Positions 36,351-43,295 of a DNA stretch of 64,000 bases are shown in pieces; within the stretch, counting starts at the first letter, position 1, and the number at the start of each line of letters is the position of its first letter. A program made the position numbers and the translations under genes. Source of the stretch: Mucilaginibacter endophyticus (GTDB lineage Bacteria; Bacteroidota; Bacteroidia; Sphingobacteriales; Sphingobacteriaceae). The notes under the pieces were generated by a model that was not told the origin of the DNA, made no database searches, and saw only the letters and a list, made by a program, of their open reading frames with translations. Where the stretch lies: assembly GCF_003351025.1 (NCBI RefSeq), contig NZ_QPCG01000004.1:124001-188000 (forward strand), given 5' to 3'.

Positions 36351-37042
36351 AAACTTAATAAGGTTAAAATAGATAAGTTGTTTGAATTGATGAGCAGGCT
36401 ATTAAGGCCTGCATCATTAGCCCCTGCTATATCTGCTGCCGGGTTATCGCCTATATGTATGATACCCGATGGGTCTATTTGCTTTGGTTTATTACAATCT
36501 TTAACTTTTTGCACCATCAGGTTAAACAATTCCCGGTTAGGCTTCGACATCCCTTCTTCGTCCGAATAGACCTGGAAGTTGAAAAAAACATCTAAACCCA
36601 GCTTAACTATCACCTTCCGAAGCGTTTGCCCTTTTATAAAACCCGTATTGCTTAAGATACTCAATGAGCAATCGCCTTTTTGTTTTAGATGCTGTAGCAC
36701 CTCAATTGTTACAGGCGAGTAAAGCACTGGCAGGTAATAGAACAGCAACGTTTCCATATCGGCATATAGCTTATCTATATTAACATCGGCAAGCGGATAC
36801 TGGTTATCATTGATGGTGCTGATCACCATCAGGTACATTTCGTCCGCGTCTATATTTTTGCCGGTGCGCTCGTTCACGGCATTACACATCAGGTCAACCT
36901 GGCGAAAAGCCCTTGCCACGTCATCGATACTTTTACCCGCCGGATTAAAATCCCGGTGAAAGATCTTGGTACGTTCTATCTTAAAGTACGGATTTGATTT
37001 GATCAGCGTAAGCCACAGGTCAAATGAGTAATGCTGGTACAT
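36347..37042 (-). CDS. HAD-superfamily hydrolase-like protein of the ter cluster
   Basis: 231 residues. HAD motif I is YSFDLWLTL (nucleophile Asp8); motif II SILSNTGF; motif III Lys in GMSKPNRELF; motif IV IIHIGDNPAADIAGA. The cap domain is C1-type, residues 15-110. Residue +2 after the nucleophile is Trp instead of the general-acid Asp of phosphatases, so it may not be an ordinary phosphatase. Coupled by ATGA to the phosphoribosyltransferase, it could act on that enzyme's product. A family B repeat separates it from TerD copy 2. Confidence 0.85.
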   Translation of the reverse strand: MYQHYSFDLWLTLIKSNPYFKIERTKIFHRDFNPAGKSIDDVARAFRQVDLMCNAVNERTGKNIDADEMYLMVISTINDNQYPLADVNIDKLYADMETLLFYYLPVLYSPVTIEVLQHLKQKGDCSLSILSNTGFIKGQTLRKVIVKLGLDVFFNFQVYSDEEGMSKPNRELFNLMVQKVKDCNKPKQIDPSGIIHIGDNPAADIAGANDAGLNSLLINSNNLSILTLLSL

Positions 37043-37071
37043 TTATTTTAGGTAGATGAATAAATAACCAC

Positions 37072-37159
37072 CATGTCATTGCGAGCGACGCGTGGCAATC
37101 GCTTGCTATACGGAGCGGCTTTGCTTCCGTGCGATTGCTTCGTTCCTCGCAATGACATG
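37072..37159. repeat. Dispersed palindromic repeat family B, copy 3
   Basis: CATGTCATTGCGAGCGACG ... CGTTCCTCGCAATGACATG, with inner GGCAATCGCTTGC and GTGCGATTGCTTCG. It lies inside the ter cluster, between TerD copy 2 and the HAD gene, 8 bp from the TerD stop. Confidence 0.85.
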
Positions 37160-37167
37160 ATTTTATG

Positions 37168-37836
37168 TTAATAGGTCCGGAGCAACTCCGAAAGACTATC
37201 AGTAGTTTGCGGGTCGCCGATAGCACGGAACTTCCAGGTGCCGTCTTTACGATAAACTTCGGCGAAGGTCATGGAACACATGCCGTTGTAGGTTGAATCA
37301 CCGGAAAGACTGAATTTAGCGATTTCCTTCCCATGATTGTCAACCGCGCGGATGAACGCATTCTCTACCATACCAAAGTGCTGGTTGTTTTTGCGGCCCT
37401 GGTAAATTGCCACCAGGAACAGGATACGATCATATTTCGGGTCGAGCGAATCAAGTTTTACGATGATCTGCTCGTCATCACCATCTCCTGCCCCGGTACG
37501 GTTATCTCCCGTTAACCAAATATGACCCGATGGATGACGCATAGAGTTAAAGTAGATCACATCGCCTTCAAACATATTAATGGTACGACCATTAGCCGTT
37601 TGCTTGGCATAACCACGATTGGCTACTTTACCATTTTTATCTAATAAAAACGCTATCGCATCCAGGTCGTATTCCGCTTCTTCGGCACCGCCAAACAGCT
37701 TGCCTAAAAAGCCGCCACCGTGTGTTTTACGCACATCCCAGCCTAAACCAATAGTTACTGACGACAGGTCGAAACTTTCGCCCTTATCATTTTTACGCAG
37801 GTCGATAGTTTGACCCTTTACCAAATTTATAGCCAT
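37168..37836 (-). CDS. TerD family protein (copy 2, long variant)
   Basis: 222 residues. Starts MAINLVKGQTIDLRKNDKGE, then GLGWDVRKTHGGGFLGKLFGG and DLDAIAFLLD. A Gly-rich insertion after GLGWD and a longer loop before MRHPSGHIWLTGDNRTG set it apart from copies 1 and 3 and make it TerX/TerZ-like. The calcium stretch GAGDGDDEQIIVKL is intact. It lies 4 bp after TerD copy 1. Role: stress or metal-linked calcium-binding scaffold, by family. Confidence 0.9.
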   Translation of the reverse strand: MAINLVKGQTIDLRKNDKGESFDLSSVTIGLGWDVRKTHGGGFLGKLFGGAEEAEYDLDAIAFLLDKNGKVANRGYAKQTANGRTINMFEGDVIYFNSMRHPSGHIWLTGDNRTGAGDGDDEQIIVKLDSLDPKYDRILFLVAIYQGRKNNQHFGMVENAFIRAVDNHGKEIAKFSLSGDSTYNGMCSMTFAEVYRKDGTWKFRAIGDPQTTDSLSELLRTY

Positions 37837-37840
37837 TGCC

Positions 37841-38416
37841 TTATTTGATTATTTGCCCTTTGAAATATTTACTTAAAAAGAAGGCCAGGTCCTCTTTATA
37901 ACCAACACCCGAAGCCTCAAATTTCCACGCGCCACCACGTTTGTACAGCCTGCCAAATTCGATAGCTGTTTCGATAGAAAAATCTTCGCCCAGTTCATAC
38001 TTGCAAACTTCGGCTCCTGTTTGGTTATCTAATATACGAATGTATGAGTCACGCACCTGGCCAAAATTTTGACGGCGTGCCTGCGCTTCGTGAATAGTTA
38101 CCACAAACAAGATCTCCTGGATGCGGGCATCTACTTTAGTCAGGTCGACTGTGATCGATTCATCGTCGCCACCATCGCTGTTCCCTCCTGTTGGGTCATC
38201 GCCAGTGTGGTGAACCGATTGCTCGGGCGAATCGACATTATTGTAAAACACAAAAAATTCATCCTGCGGTACCAAACGGTTAGCGTCGATCATGATGGCC
38301 GATACATCAAGATCGAAATCATAACCTGTACCTTCGTTTGGGTTCCAGCCCAAACCAACTGTCATTTTTGAAAGGCCGATATCTATTTTCTGCCCTTTTT
38401 GTAAGTTAATAGCCAT
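37841..38416 (-). CDS. terD: TerD family calcium-binding stress protein (copy 1)
   Basis: 191 residues from the ATG at 38416 (MAINLQKGQKIDIGLSKMTV), matching the starts of the other copies; the frame runs on to 38512 but that part is not TerD-like. Calcium motifs: DFDLDVSAIMID and HTGDDPTGGNSDGGDDESITVDL, with an extended Gly/Ser loop. The end ELGEDFSIETAIEFGRLYKR matches copy 3. First of the TerD genes in transcription order. Its upstream 490 bp is repeat-filled with no clear promoter. Confidence 0.92.
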   Translation of the reverse strand: MAINLQKGQKIDIGLSKMTVGLGWNPNEGTGYDFDLDVSAIMIDANRLVPQDEFFVFYNNVDSPEQSVHHTGDDPTGGNSDGGDDESITVDLTKVDARIQEILFVVTIHEAQARRQNFGQVRDSYIRILDNQTGAEVCKYELGEDFSIETAIEFGRLYKRGGAWKFEASGVGYKEDLAFFLSKYFKGQIIK

Positions 38417-38639
38417 TTTAGTATGTGTTATTTTTAGGTGAAACCTGTATCGCCTATTGGGTTTTACGCGGCATTGCAGGTATTGGCCGGTGACAAACCG
38501 GCAATTAAACATTTAATCTAAGGTAGATGTTTTATCGAGGTGATATTGTAAAATTTGTCTACACATAAATAAGACGGTGAAGGGCTGTGGTTGTTACAGG
38601 AATAGAGGGGGATATTTATATGATATCAACTAAAACTCC

Positions 38640-38897
38640 CCAGAGGGGAAACAGGTTTGTAGCAACCATCATATACCAGTTTACCGTGCCGGAGGTACGG
38701 AACACCGCAGTTGTGTACCTCTGGCACACACTAACTCAATCTAAATTATTTCTACAAACCTTTGGCGCCTCTGGCGCCCGTCCATTTTTGGCGCAAGTGT
38801 TGTGTGGGTGGATGTGGGTGATGCTCACTTGTGCCTATCCGCCAAGCACAAGTCACCTACAACACACTCCCCCGCTCAAGACTTGCGCTAAAATGAA
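38640..38897. repeat. Two inverted-repeat elements upstream of TerD copy 1
   Basis: No gene is visible in 38417-38908. 38651-38761 has AGGTTTGTAG against CTACAAACCT, enclosing GTGCCGGAGGTAC and GTACCTCTGGCAC. 38784-38895 has TTTTGGCGCAAGT against ACTTGCGCTAAAA, with inner ACTTGTGC and GCACAAGT. These nested pairs resemble the other dispersed elements in build but not in sequence. Confidence 0.65.
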
Positions 38898-38908
38898 CGC
38901 TTTAATAA

Positions 38909-39376
38909 TTAATGGGCTCCAAACTTTATCCAAACAAAATATCCCACCCACAGCAGGATATTGGAGTAAACGCCGGCCAACACATCATCCATCATTACAC
39001 CTAAGCCACCTCCAAGGTCTTCCATTTTACGGACGCCAAGTGGCTTAACAATATCAAAAAAGCGGAATAACACCAGTCCGGCTAAAAGGAAGTACAAATT
39101 AGCAGGAATAAAGAGCATAGCTATCAGCATTCCGGCAACCTCGTCAATTACTACGCGAGAGCTGTCTTCACCCCAATCTGGTTCAACTTTATTACCTACA
39201 TAAACACCAAGCGCGGTAATAAATATGGTGATAGCCAGCAAATACCAGGGGTTTTGCAAAGCCGGACTTTGCCACAACAGCCAGATAAAGCCACAGGTAA
39301 CAATGGCGGCATAAGTGCCCCCACCTTTTAAAAAGCCAATGCCAAAAATGGATGCTATTGTTTTATTTAAGAACAT
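38909..39376 (-). CDS. pgpA: Phosphatidylglycerophosphatase A
   Basis: 155 residues with about four membrane helices. PgpA signatures: SIFGIGFLKGGGTYAAI at the N-terminus, VVIDEVAGMLIAMLF (acidic pair), and FRFFDIVKPLGVRKMEDLGG followed by MMDDVLAGVYSN. The enzyme dephosphorylates phosphatidylglycerol phosphate in the inner membrane to make phosphatidylglycerol. It lies within the ter cluster but is set apart by repeats on both sides, so membership in the ter operon is uncertain. Confidence 0.92.
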   Translation of the reverse strand: MFLNKTIASIFGIGFLKGGGTYAAIVTCGFIWLLWQSPALQNPWYLLAITIFITALGVYVGNKVEPDWGEDSSRVVIDEVAGMLIAMLFIPANLYFLLAGLVLFRFFDIVKPLGVRKMEDLGGGLGVMMDDVLAGVYSNILLWVGYFVWIKFGAH

Positions 39377-39400
39377 TTAATTTATAATATCAATTATACA

Positions 39401-39530
39401 TTCCCTCCCTTGGGAGGGCTGCGGTTGTAGGTGTTATGGCAGGGACTGGTTTATATGCCTTGCAAAGCTATGAATAGTTAAAGAAACCCCTCCCTACACC
39501 CTCCCAAGGGAGGGAAATCGCACAGGCCCC
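39401..39530. repeat. Dispersed palindromic repeat family C, copy 3
   Basis: TTCCCTCCCTTGGGAGGGC at the left, ACCCTCCCAAGGGAGGGAAAT followed by CGCACAGGCCCC at the right (quoted in parts). Same orientation as the copy at 18571-18702. It lies between terC and pgpA. Confidence 0.85.
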
Positions 39531-39575
39531 TGCTTTTTTATTATTAACTGCACACTCAAAACTGCCAACTAAACG

Positions 39576-40397
39576 CTACTGCTTATCCAGTACATCCTCG
39601 GCAGCTTCTGCAACTTCAGGCTCAATGGTATGCCTTTTAGGGAAGTTGAACAACACTGATGTAAGTACAGGGATAATAAATATAGCTACGGTAAACACCG
39701 AAGTGAAAATATCAGCGCTTTCGCCTTCCATTAGTTTTGAAAAGCCGGCTTCCGGGAAAAAGTGAACATATAATGATGAAGCCAGTTTGATACCCAGTAC
39801 GCCTATCACTATAAAAGCTACAGTTTCCAGGAAGGTAAATTTCTCCATCAGCTTCACAAAAGCCTGAGCCACAAAACGCATAGCCAGGATCCCGATGAAC
39901 ACGCCAATATAGATCAGCATTTTATGATCGGTGAAAGCCACCGCGGCAAAAACGTTGTCAATAGAAAAAGCAAGGTCCATTAACTCCACTAAAGCTATGG
40001 TTGCCCATAAATTACCTATTAAACCAACGGTTGAACGGTAAAGCCAGTTTTTGTTTTTATCAACAGATTCCTCTTCTCCATCACCGTCACCGGCAGATAA
40101 TTTGCCTTTAAAATAGTTAAAGCATAAATAAATCAGGTATAAGCCGCCAAGTGGTTTTAACCACCAAACAGATACCAGCCAGGCAGCTAAAAACAAACAA
40201 ACACCACGCAATACATATGCGCCCATGATACCGTAGCGCAGCGCTTTTTTCCGCTGGTGCGGAGGCAGGTCGAGCACCATGGTTGCCAGTACAGCAGCAT
40301 TATCAACAGAGAGCAAACTCTCAATAACAATCAGGTTTAAAATGATCAGGACACCGGCCTTCAGGTCGGGGCCGAGGATGTAATGTAAAAACTCCAT
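39576..40397 (-). CDS. terC: TerC family integral membrane protein
   Basis: 273 residues with about seven hydrophobic segments. Family motifs: VIESLLSVDNAAVLATMV in the first helices and ALVELMDLAFSIDNVFAAVA later; the Asp/Asn pairs in membrane helices are thought to bind a metal ion. A charged loop (GDGDGEEESVDKNKN) separates the two halves. TerC proteins are linked to tellurite resistance and, in better studied members, to manganese efflux. It follows the 321-residue gene by 3 bp, so the two are co-translated. Confidence 0.93.
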   Translation of the reverse strand: MEFLHYILGPDLKAGVLIILNLIVIESLLSVDNAAVLATMVLDLPPHQRKKALRYGIMGAYVLRGVCLFLAAWLVSVWWLKPLGGLYLIYLCFNYFKGKLSAGDGDGEEESVDKNKNWLYRSTVGLIGNLWATIALVELMDLAFSIDNVFAAVAFTDHKMLIYIGVFIGILAMRFVAQAFVKLMEKFTFLETVAFIVIGVLGIKLASSLYVHFFPEAGFSKLMEGESADIFTSVFTVAIFIIPVLTSVLFNFPKRHTIEPEVAEAAEDVLDKQ

Positions 40398-40400
40398 AAA

Positions 40401-41366
40401 TTATATGATATCGGTATTAAGCATTGCTTTTAAAATATTGGCCTGCACATCAACATCGCTCAGGCTTTGTAAAAAGTTGATGTCGGCTATTTTCTTATAG
40501 TTTTCGGCTAACAGGGATTTTATTTCGGGCGGCATGTATGATTTCATGGTTACAACATCACTTTGCAGCTTATCTATTTTATCCTGCAGTTCATGCGCCA
40601 GTTTTTCCTTTTTAGACAGACTACTATTATTCTCTACGCCCGAAAGCTTTGTTACGTCGCAAAATAGGAATAAATTATTGGCAGGCGAAAACAAAAAGTA
40701 GCGGTCTTCATCCATAAACTTATACACCTCCAATATCAGGTTTCCGGCTTTCAGTCCGCAGTAAAACTCGGTACGGAACTCGCGTTTTAATAATACACCC
40801 ATCAATTTACGCTGAATAATAGCGTTGGTATTGTGATAGGTATCGTTATAGTTGTACTGCACCAATTCGTTATATAGTTCCGGCGTTATGTTGTAAAAGA
40901 AATCGAAACCGTAGCGCAGACTAAACGCGTTGATATTTTTTGAGAACGGATAATCGGACGAGTTATCAGAAAGCACCTGGTAAAGCTTCCGCAGCGAAAG
41001 GTTTACCTTCAGCGCCTGCCTTTGCCTGTCTATCTTAAAATCCTGCTCGGTGAGCATGTTGTCGTCCATCTTATCAATCATCTCTTTGGTAAGCTGGATC
41101 TCATCAAGCACAAGGCTCACATTGTTTTCGTTGTTCTTTTTGATCTTCCGGAGCAGATCTACCAGGCTGGTAGTAAACTGTACATGAAAAAGCTCCAGCT
41201 TATTGATATCAATTTCGGGATTGGTTTCAAAAAGCTTATGGATAACCTGGGTACGCAGGTAGATCTTGTAAATGAGGTCCTCTTCAAAAAACACCGACAG
41301 CAGCTGAAGCTTGCTGAGCATCCTGTTAGACTCATTCAAAATATTTAACCTGTTCTCATCCATCAA
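40401..41366 (-). CDS. Uncharacterised ter-linked helical protein
   Basis: 321 residues; I do not recognise a family. No signal peptide or membrane helix. It appears mostly alpha-helical and charged: residues 8-110 are helix-rich (SKLQLLSVFFEEDLIYKIYL, IKKNNENNVSLVLDEIQLTK), the middle (150-235) has a mixed fold with repeated Tyr/Phe (YGFDFFYNITPELYNELVQY), and the end holds a coiled coil (KKEKLAHELQDKIDKLQSDV). It opens the leftward ter cluster, 3 bp before terC, so a TerC-linked cytosolic role is inferred. The start may be either of the two Met codons at 41366 and 41363. Confidence 0.75.
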   Translation of the reverse strand: MMDENRLNILNESNRMLSKLQLLSVFFEEDLIYKIYLRTQVIHKLFETNPEIDINKLELFHVQFTTSLVDLLRKIKKNNENNVSLVLDEIQLTKEMIDKMDDNMLTEQDFKIDRQRQALKVNLSLRKLYQVLSDNSSDYPFSKNINAFSLRYGFDFFYNITPELYNELVQYNYNDTYHNTNAIIQRKLMGVLLKREFRTEFYCGLKAGNLILEVYKFMDEDRYFLFSPANNLFLFCDVTKLSGVENNSSLSKKEKLAHELQDKIDKLQSDVVTMKSYMPPEIKSLLAENYKKIADINFLQSLSDVDVQANILKAMLNTDII

Positions 41367-41484
41367 CGTGCAATATCCCTTTTATAAATGTAAAAATACA
41401 AAAATTATGAGATGGAAAGTTTGGGCTTATGTTACGAATAAAGGAGTGTATTTAAAATACGTGTCATCAATGAAACCACAATTT

Positions 41485-41773
41485 GCGTTAGGGATAGAAG
41501 CGGATACCGGCCGTCAGCTGACGGATAAGGCCTGCGCAGTATGAGCGGATAGCCCGGCCGCAGGCAACGCCATGGTAGAGATTAGTGGTTTGTCTGAACT
41601 CGAATTTTTTGAATTAAAGAATTAACAGAATGCTAAGTAAATTCTTAAAATTCGTTTAATTCGAGTTCAGACATGGGCGTTGCCTCCGGCCCGGGCTTTT
41701 CGTTACAAGTCCTCGCCTTTCCTACGCGCAATCCTTATACGCGCTGTGGGCTTTATACTGCAATCCCTAACGC
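41485..41773. repeat. Nested 289-bp palindromic element
   Basis: Three inverted pairs lie one inside the other: GCGTTAGGGAT (41485-41495) with ATCCCTAACGC (41763-41773); CAGGCAACGCCATG (41561-41574) with CATGGGCGTTGCCT (about 41672-41685); and the exact 16-bp pair TGTCTGAACTCGAATT (41591-41606) with AATTCGAGTTCAGACA (41658-41673). It fills most of the 511-bp gap between the ter cluster and the sigma-factor gene, in which I see no gene. Confidence 0.75.
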
Positions 41774-41877
41774 GCCCCACACACACTCCTAATACAACAT
41801 CTATTCCCACCAAAATAAATTATATTTACATATAGGTGTAACCCAATCTGTAAACGCGTAGTCACAGCGGTTATATA

Positions 41878-42459
41878 ATGCAAAGCAAGCTTTCAGATAT
41901 CGAACTTATTGAGCAAACCCTGGCGGGTAACCAATTTGCCTATGCAGATTTGGTTAAGCGGCACCAGCGTTTTGTTTTTACGCTGGCTATGCGCTTTGCC
42001 AAAGGTCGGGAAGATGCTGAAGAAATTGCGCAGGATTGTTTTGTGAAAGCGTACCGCTCGCTGGCATCGTTCCAGGGGCAGTCGAAATTTACAACGTGGT
42101 TGTATAGTATAGTTTATACTACTGCCATGACATTTTTAAGAAAAAAACGGGTTGATACCGATTCGATTGATGATGAGGGCACATTTGTACAGGTTGAAAG
42201 CCACGAATCGGCATACGATACCAATAATGTAGAAAATAAATCACGGTCATACTACCTGAACCAGGCTATTGAGCAATTACTACCCGATGATGCCACCATT
42301 ATTACCCTGTTTTACAAGGGCGAGCAATCATTAGAGGAGATTGCCCAAACAATGGGTATTGAAACAAATACCGTTAAGGTTAAACTATTTAGAGCACGCC
42401 AGCGTTTGAAAGAAAAGCTGGAGCGCAATTTAAAACACGAGGTGAAAGAACTGATATGA
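41878..42459 (+). CDS. ECF-type RNA polymerase sigma factor
   Basis: 193 residues. Region 2 (residues 20-90) has GREDAEEIAQDCFVKAYRSL and FTTWLYSIVYTTAMTFLRKK; region 4 (130-185) has LPDDATIITLFYKGEQSLEE and MGIETNTVKVKLFRARQRLK. No region 3, as in ECF sigma factors. It directs polymerase to a small regulon on an envelope or stress cue. Coupled by ATGA to the next gene, its likely anti-sigma partner. It is divergent from the ter cluster with a repeat-filled gap between, so a link to ter genes is possible but unproven. Confidence 0.93.
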   Translation: MQSKLSDIELIEQTLAGNQFAYADLVKRHQRFVFTLAMRFAKGREDAEEIAQDCFVKAYRSLASFQGQSKFTTWLYSIVYTTAMTFLRKKRVDTDSIDDEGTFVQVESHESAYDTNNVENKSRSYYLNQAIEQLLPDDATIITLFYKGEQSLEEIAQTMGIETNTVKVKLFRARQRLKEKLERNLKHEVKELI

Positions 42460-42959
42460 ACACCATCGAAGAAAAACTTTGGAACTATATTGATGGTACC
42501 TGTACTCCAGCAGAGCAGGAAGCCATTGCCCGGCTTATTGAAGAAGATGCTTTGTACAAACAAAAGTACACAGAACTGCTTGAGCTAAACCAGGAATTTG
42601 CCGACATGGATCTTGACGAACCGTCGATGGCATTCAGTTATAATGTAATGGAGGCCATCAGGGCCGAGCAGTTAGCGCCGCTAAAATCAACTATTAATAA
42701 AAAAATAATATTAGGCATTGCCGCATTTTTCGTGCTAAGCATCCTGATTTTACTGGGAATTATTCTGTCTAGTATCAAAATTTCGGGTAATTTATTCAGT
42801 GGTTTAGACCTTAAACTCCCTTCAAACGTTAAATTACCTTCGGCAAGCAGTATCTTCAACAGCACTTTAATGAAAAGTTTTTTCGTGTTTGATGTAATTT
42901 TGGCGCTATTTTTAACTGACAGTTACCTGCGTAGAAAAAAAGCTGCAAAAGAGGCATAA
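42456..42959 (+). CDS. Putative membrane anti-sigma factor
   Basis: 167 residues. The start MNTIEEKLWNYIDGTCTPAE and the next helices (AIARLIEEDALYKQKYTELL) look like an anti-sigma cytoplasmic domain without a zinc Cys/His motif. One strong membrane helix lies at residues 75-100 (IILGIAAFFVLSILILLGII), and a second hydrophobic stretch near 140-158 (SFFVFDVILALFLTDSYL). A basic tail RRKKAAKEA ends the protein. The ATGA overlap with the sigma gene is the main support for an anti-sigma role. Confidence 0.75.
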   Translation: MNTIEEKLWNYIDGTCTPAEQEAIARLIEEDALYKQKYTELLELNQEFADMDLDEPSMAFSYNVMEAIRAEQLAPLKSTINKKIILGIAAFFVLSILILLGIILSSIKISGNLFSGLDLKLPSNVKLPSASSIFNSTLMKSFFVFDVILALFLTDSYLRRKKAAKEA

Positions 42960-43052
42960 AGTGTTCACTTTTCTGTAATGCCAAATATCGCAAGAGTGTC
43001 TTTTTGACACTTAGTTATACACTTTTTGTAAAGTAAACTCTCCTTTAACCTA

Positions 43053-43084
43053 TTGTTAATGTATCCTTGTTGATACATTAACAA
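43053..43084. promoter_or_regulatory. Perfect AT-rich dyad upstream of the small-RNA promoter
   Basis: TTGTTAATGTATC and GATACATTAACAA are exact 13-bp inverse complements around a 6-nt spacer. It lies 94 bp after the anti-sigma stop and about 24 bp before the -24 element at 43108. It could be an activator site or a low-GC terminator; the lack of a T run favours the first. Confidence 0.5.
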
Positions 43085-43107
43085 AAATTTTAAAAAGTTT
43101 TTGGTTT

Positions 43108-43122
43108 TGGCACAGTGATTGT
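43108..43122 (+). promoter_or_regulatory. Sigma-54-like -24/-12 promoter
   Basis: TGGCAC at 43108-43113, five bases, TTGT at 43119-43122. GG and GT are ten bases apart, as in the sigma-54 GG-N10-GC rule, with T replacing the final C. No coding region follows before the terminator at 43179. Confidence 0.45.
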
Positions 43123-43133
43123 AATACAGACAA

Positions 43134-43216
43134 CGAACTGGTAAACTTACCGGTTTAATTGTGATAAGGTTTAGGTTGAAAGTCTCCCGACGCAAGGTTG
43201 GGAGGCTTTTATTTTT
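43134..43216 (+). ncRNA. Candidate small RNA with two stem-loops
   Basis: From the expected start (about 12 bases after the -12 element) the transcript would begin with hairpin AACTGGTAA-AC-TTACCGGTT (43136-43155), run through a 25-nt linker, and end in the terminator hairpin AGTCTCCC/GGGAGGCT (43181-43207) followed by TTTTATTTTTT. Length about 82 nt. No ORF with a start fits inside. The AraC gene downstream has its own promoter at 43261-43290, so this unit is not simply its leader. Confidence 0.5.
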
Positions 43217-43217
43217 T
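43179..43217 (+). terminator. Terminator of the candidate small RNA
   Basis: AAAGTCTCCC and GGGAGGCTTT with an 11-nt loop, one wobble pair, then TATTTTTT. Confidence 0.8.
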
Positions 43218-43260
43218 ATACACCATTCTGTCATACTTACCTTATCCCCCATCCTACTAC

Positions 43261-43290
43261 TTGACACCCGGTTTGATTTTTGTAACTTTG
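43261..43290 (+). promoter_or_regulatory. Promoter of the AraC regulator gene
   Basis: TTG (43261-43263), 19 bp, TAACTTTG (43283-43290), a full match to the Bacteroidota -33/-7 pattern. The ATG at 43296 comes only 5 bp later, so the transcript would be leaderless or nearly so. Confidence 0.65.
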
Positions 43291-43295
43291 TTTTT

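Noticed and set aside
38587..39048. 153-residue plus-strand frame upstream of TerD copy 1
   Set aside because: It covers two inverted-repeat elements and the antisense of pgpA, with no domain-like composition.
43161..43295. N-terminal extension of the AraC regulator
   Set aside because: It would translate the terminator and promoter region; the ATG at 43296 gives the normal family start.
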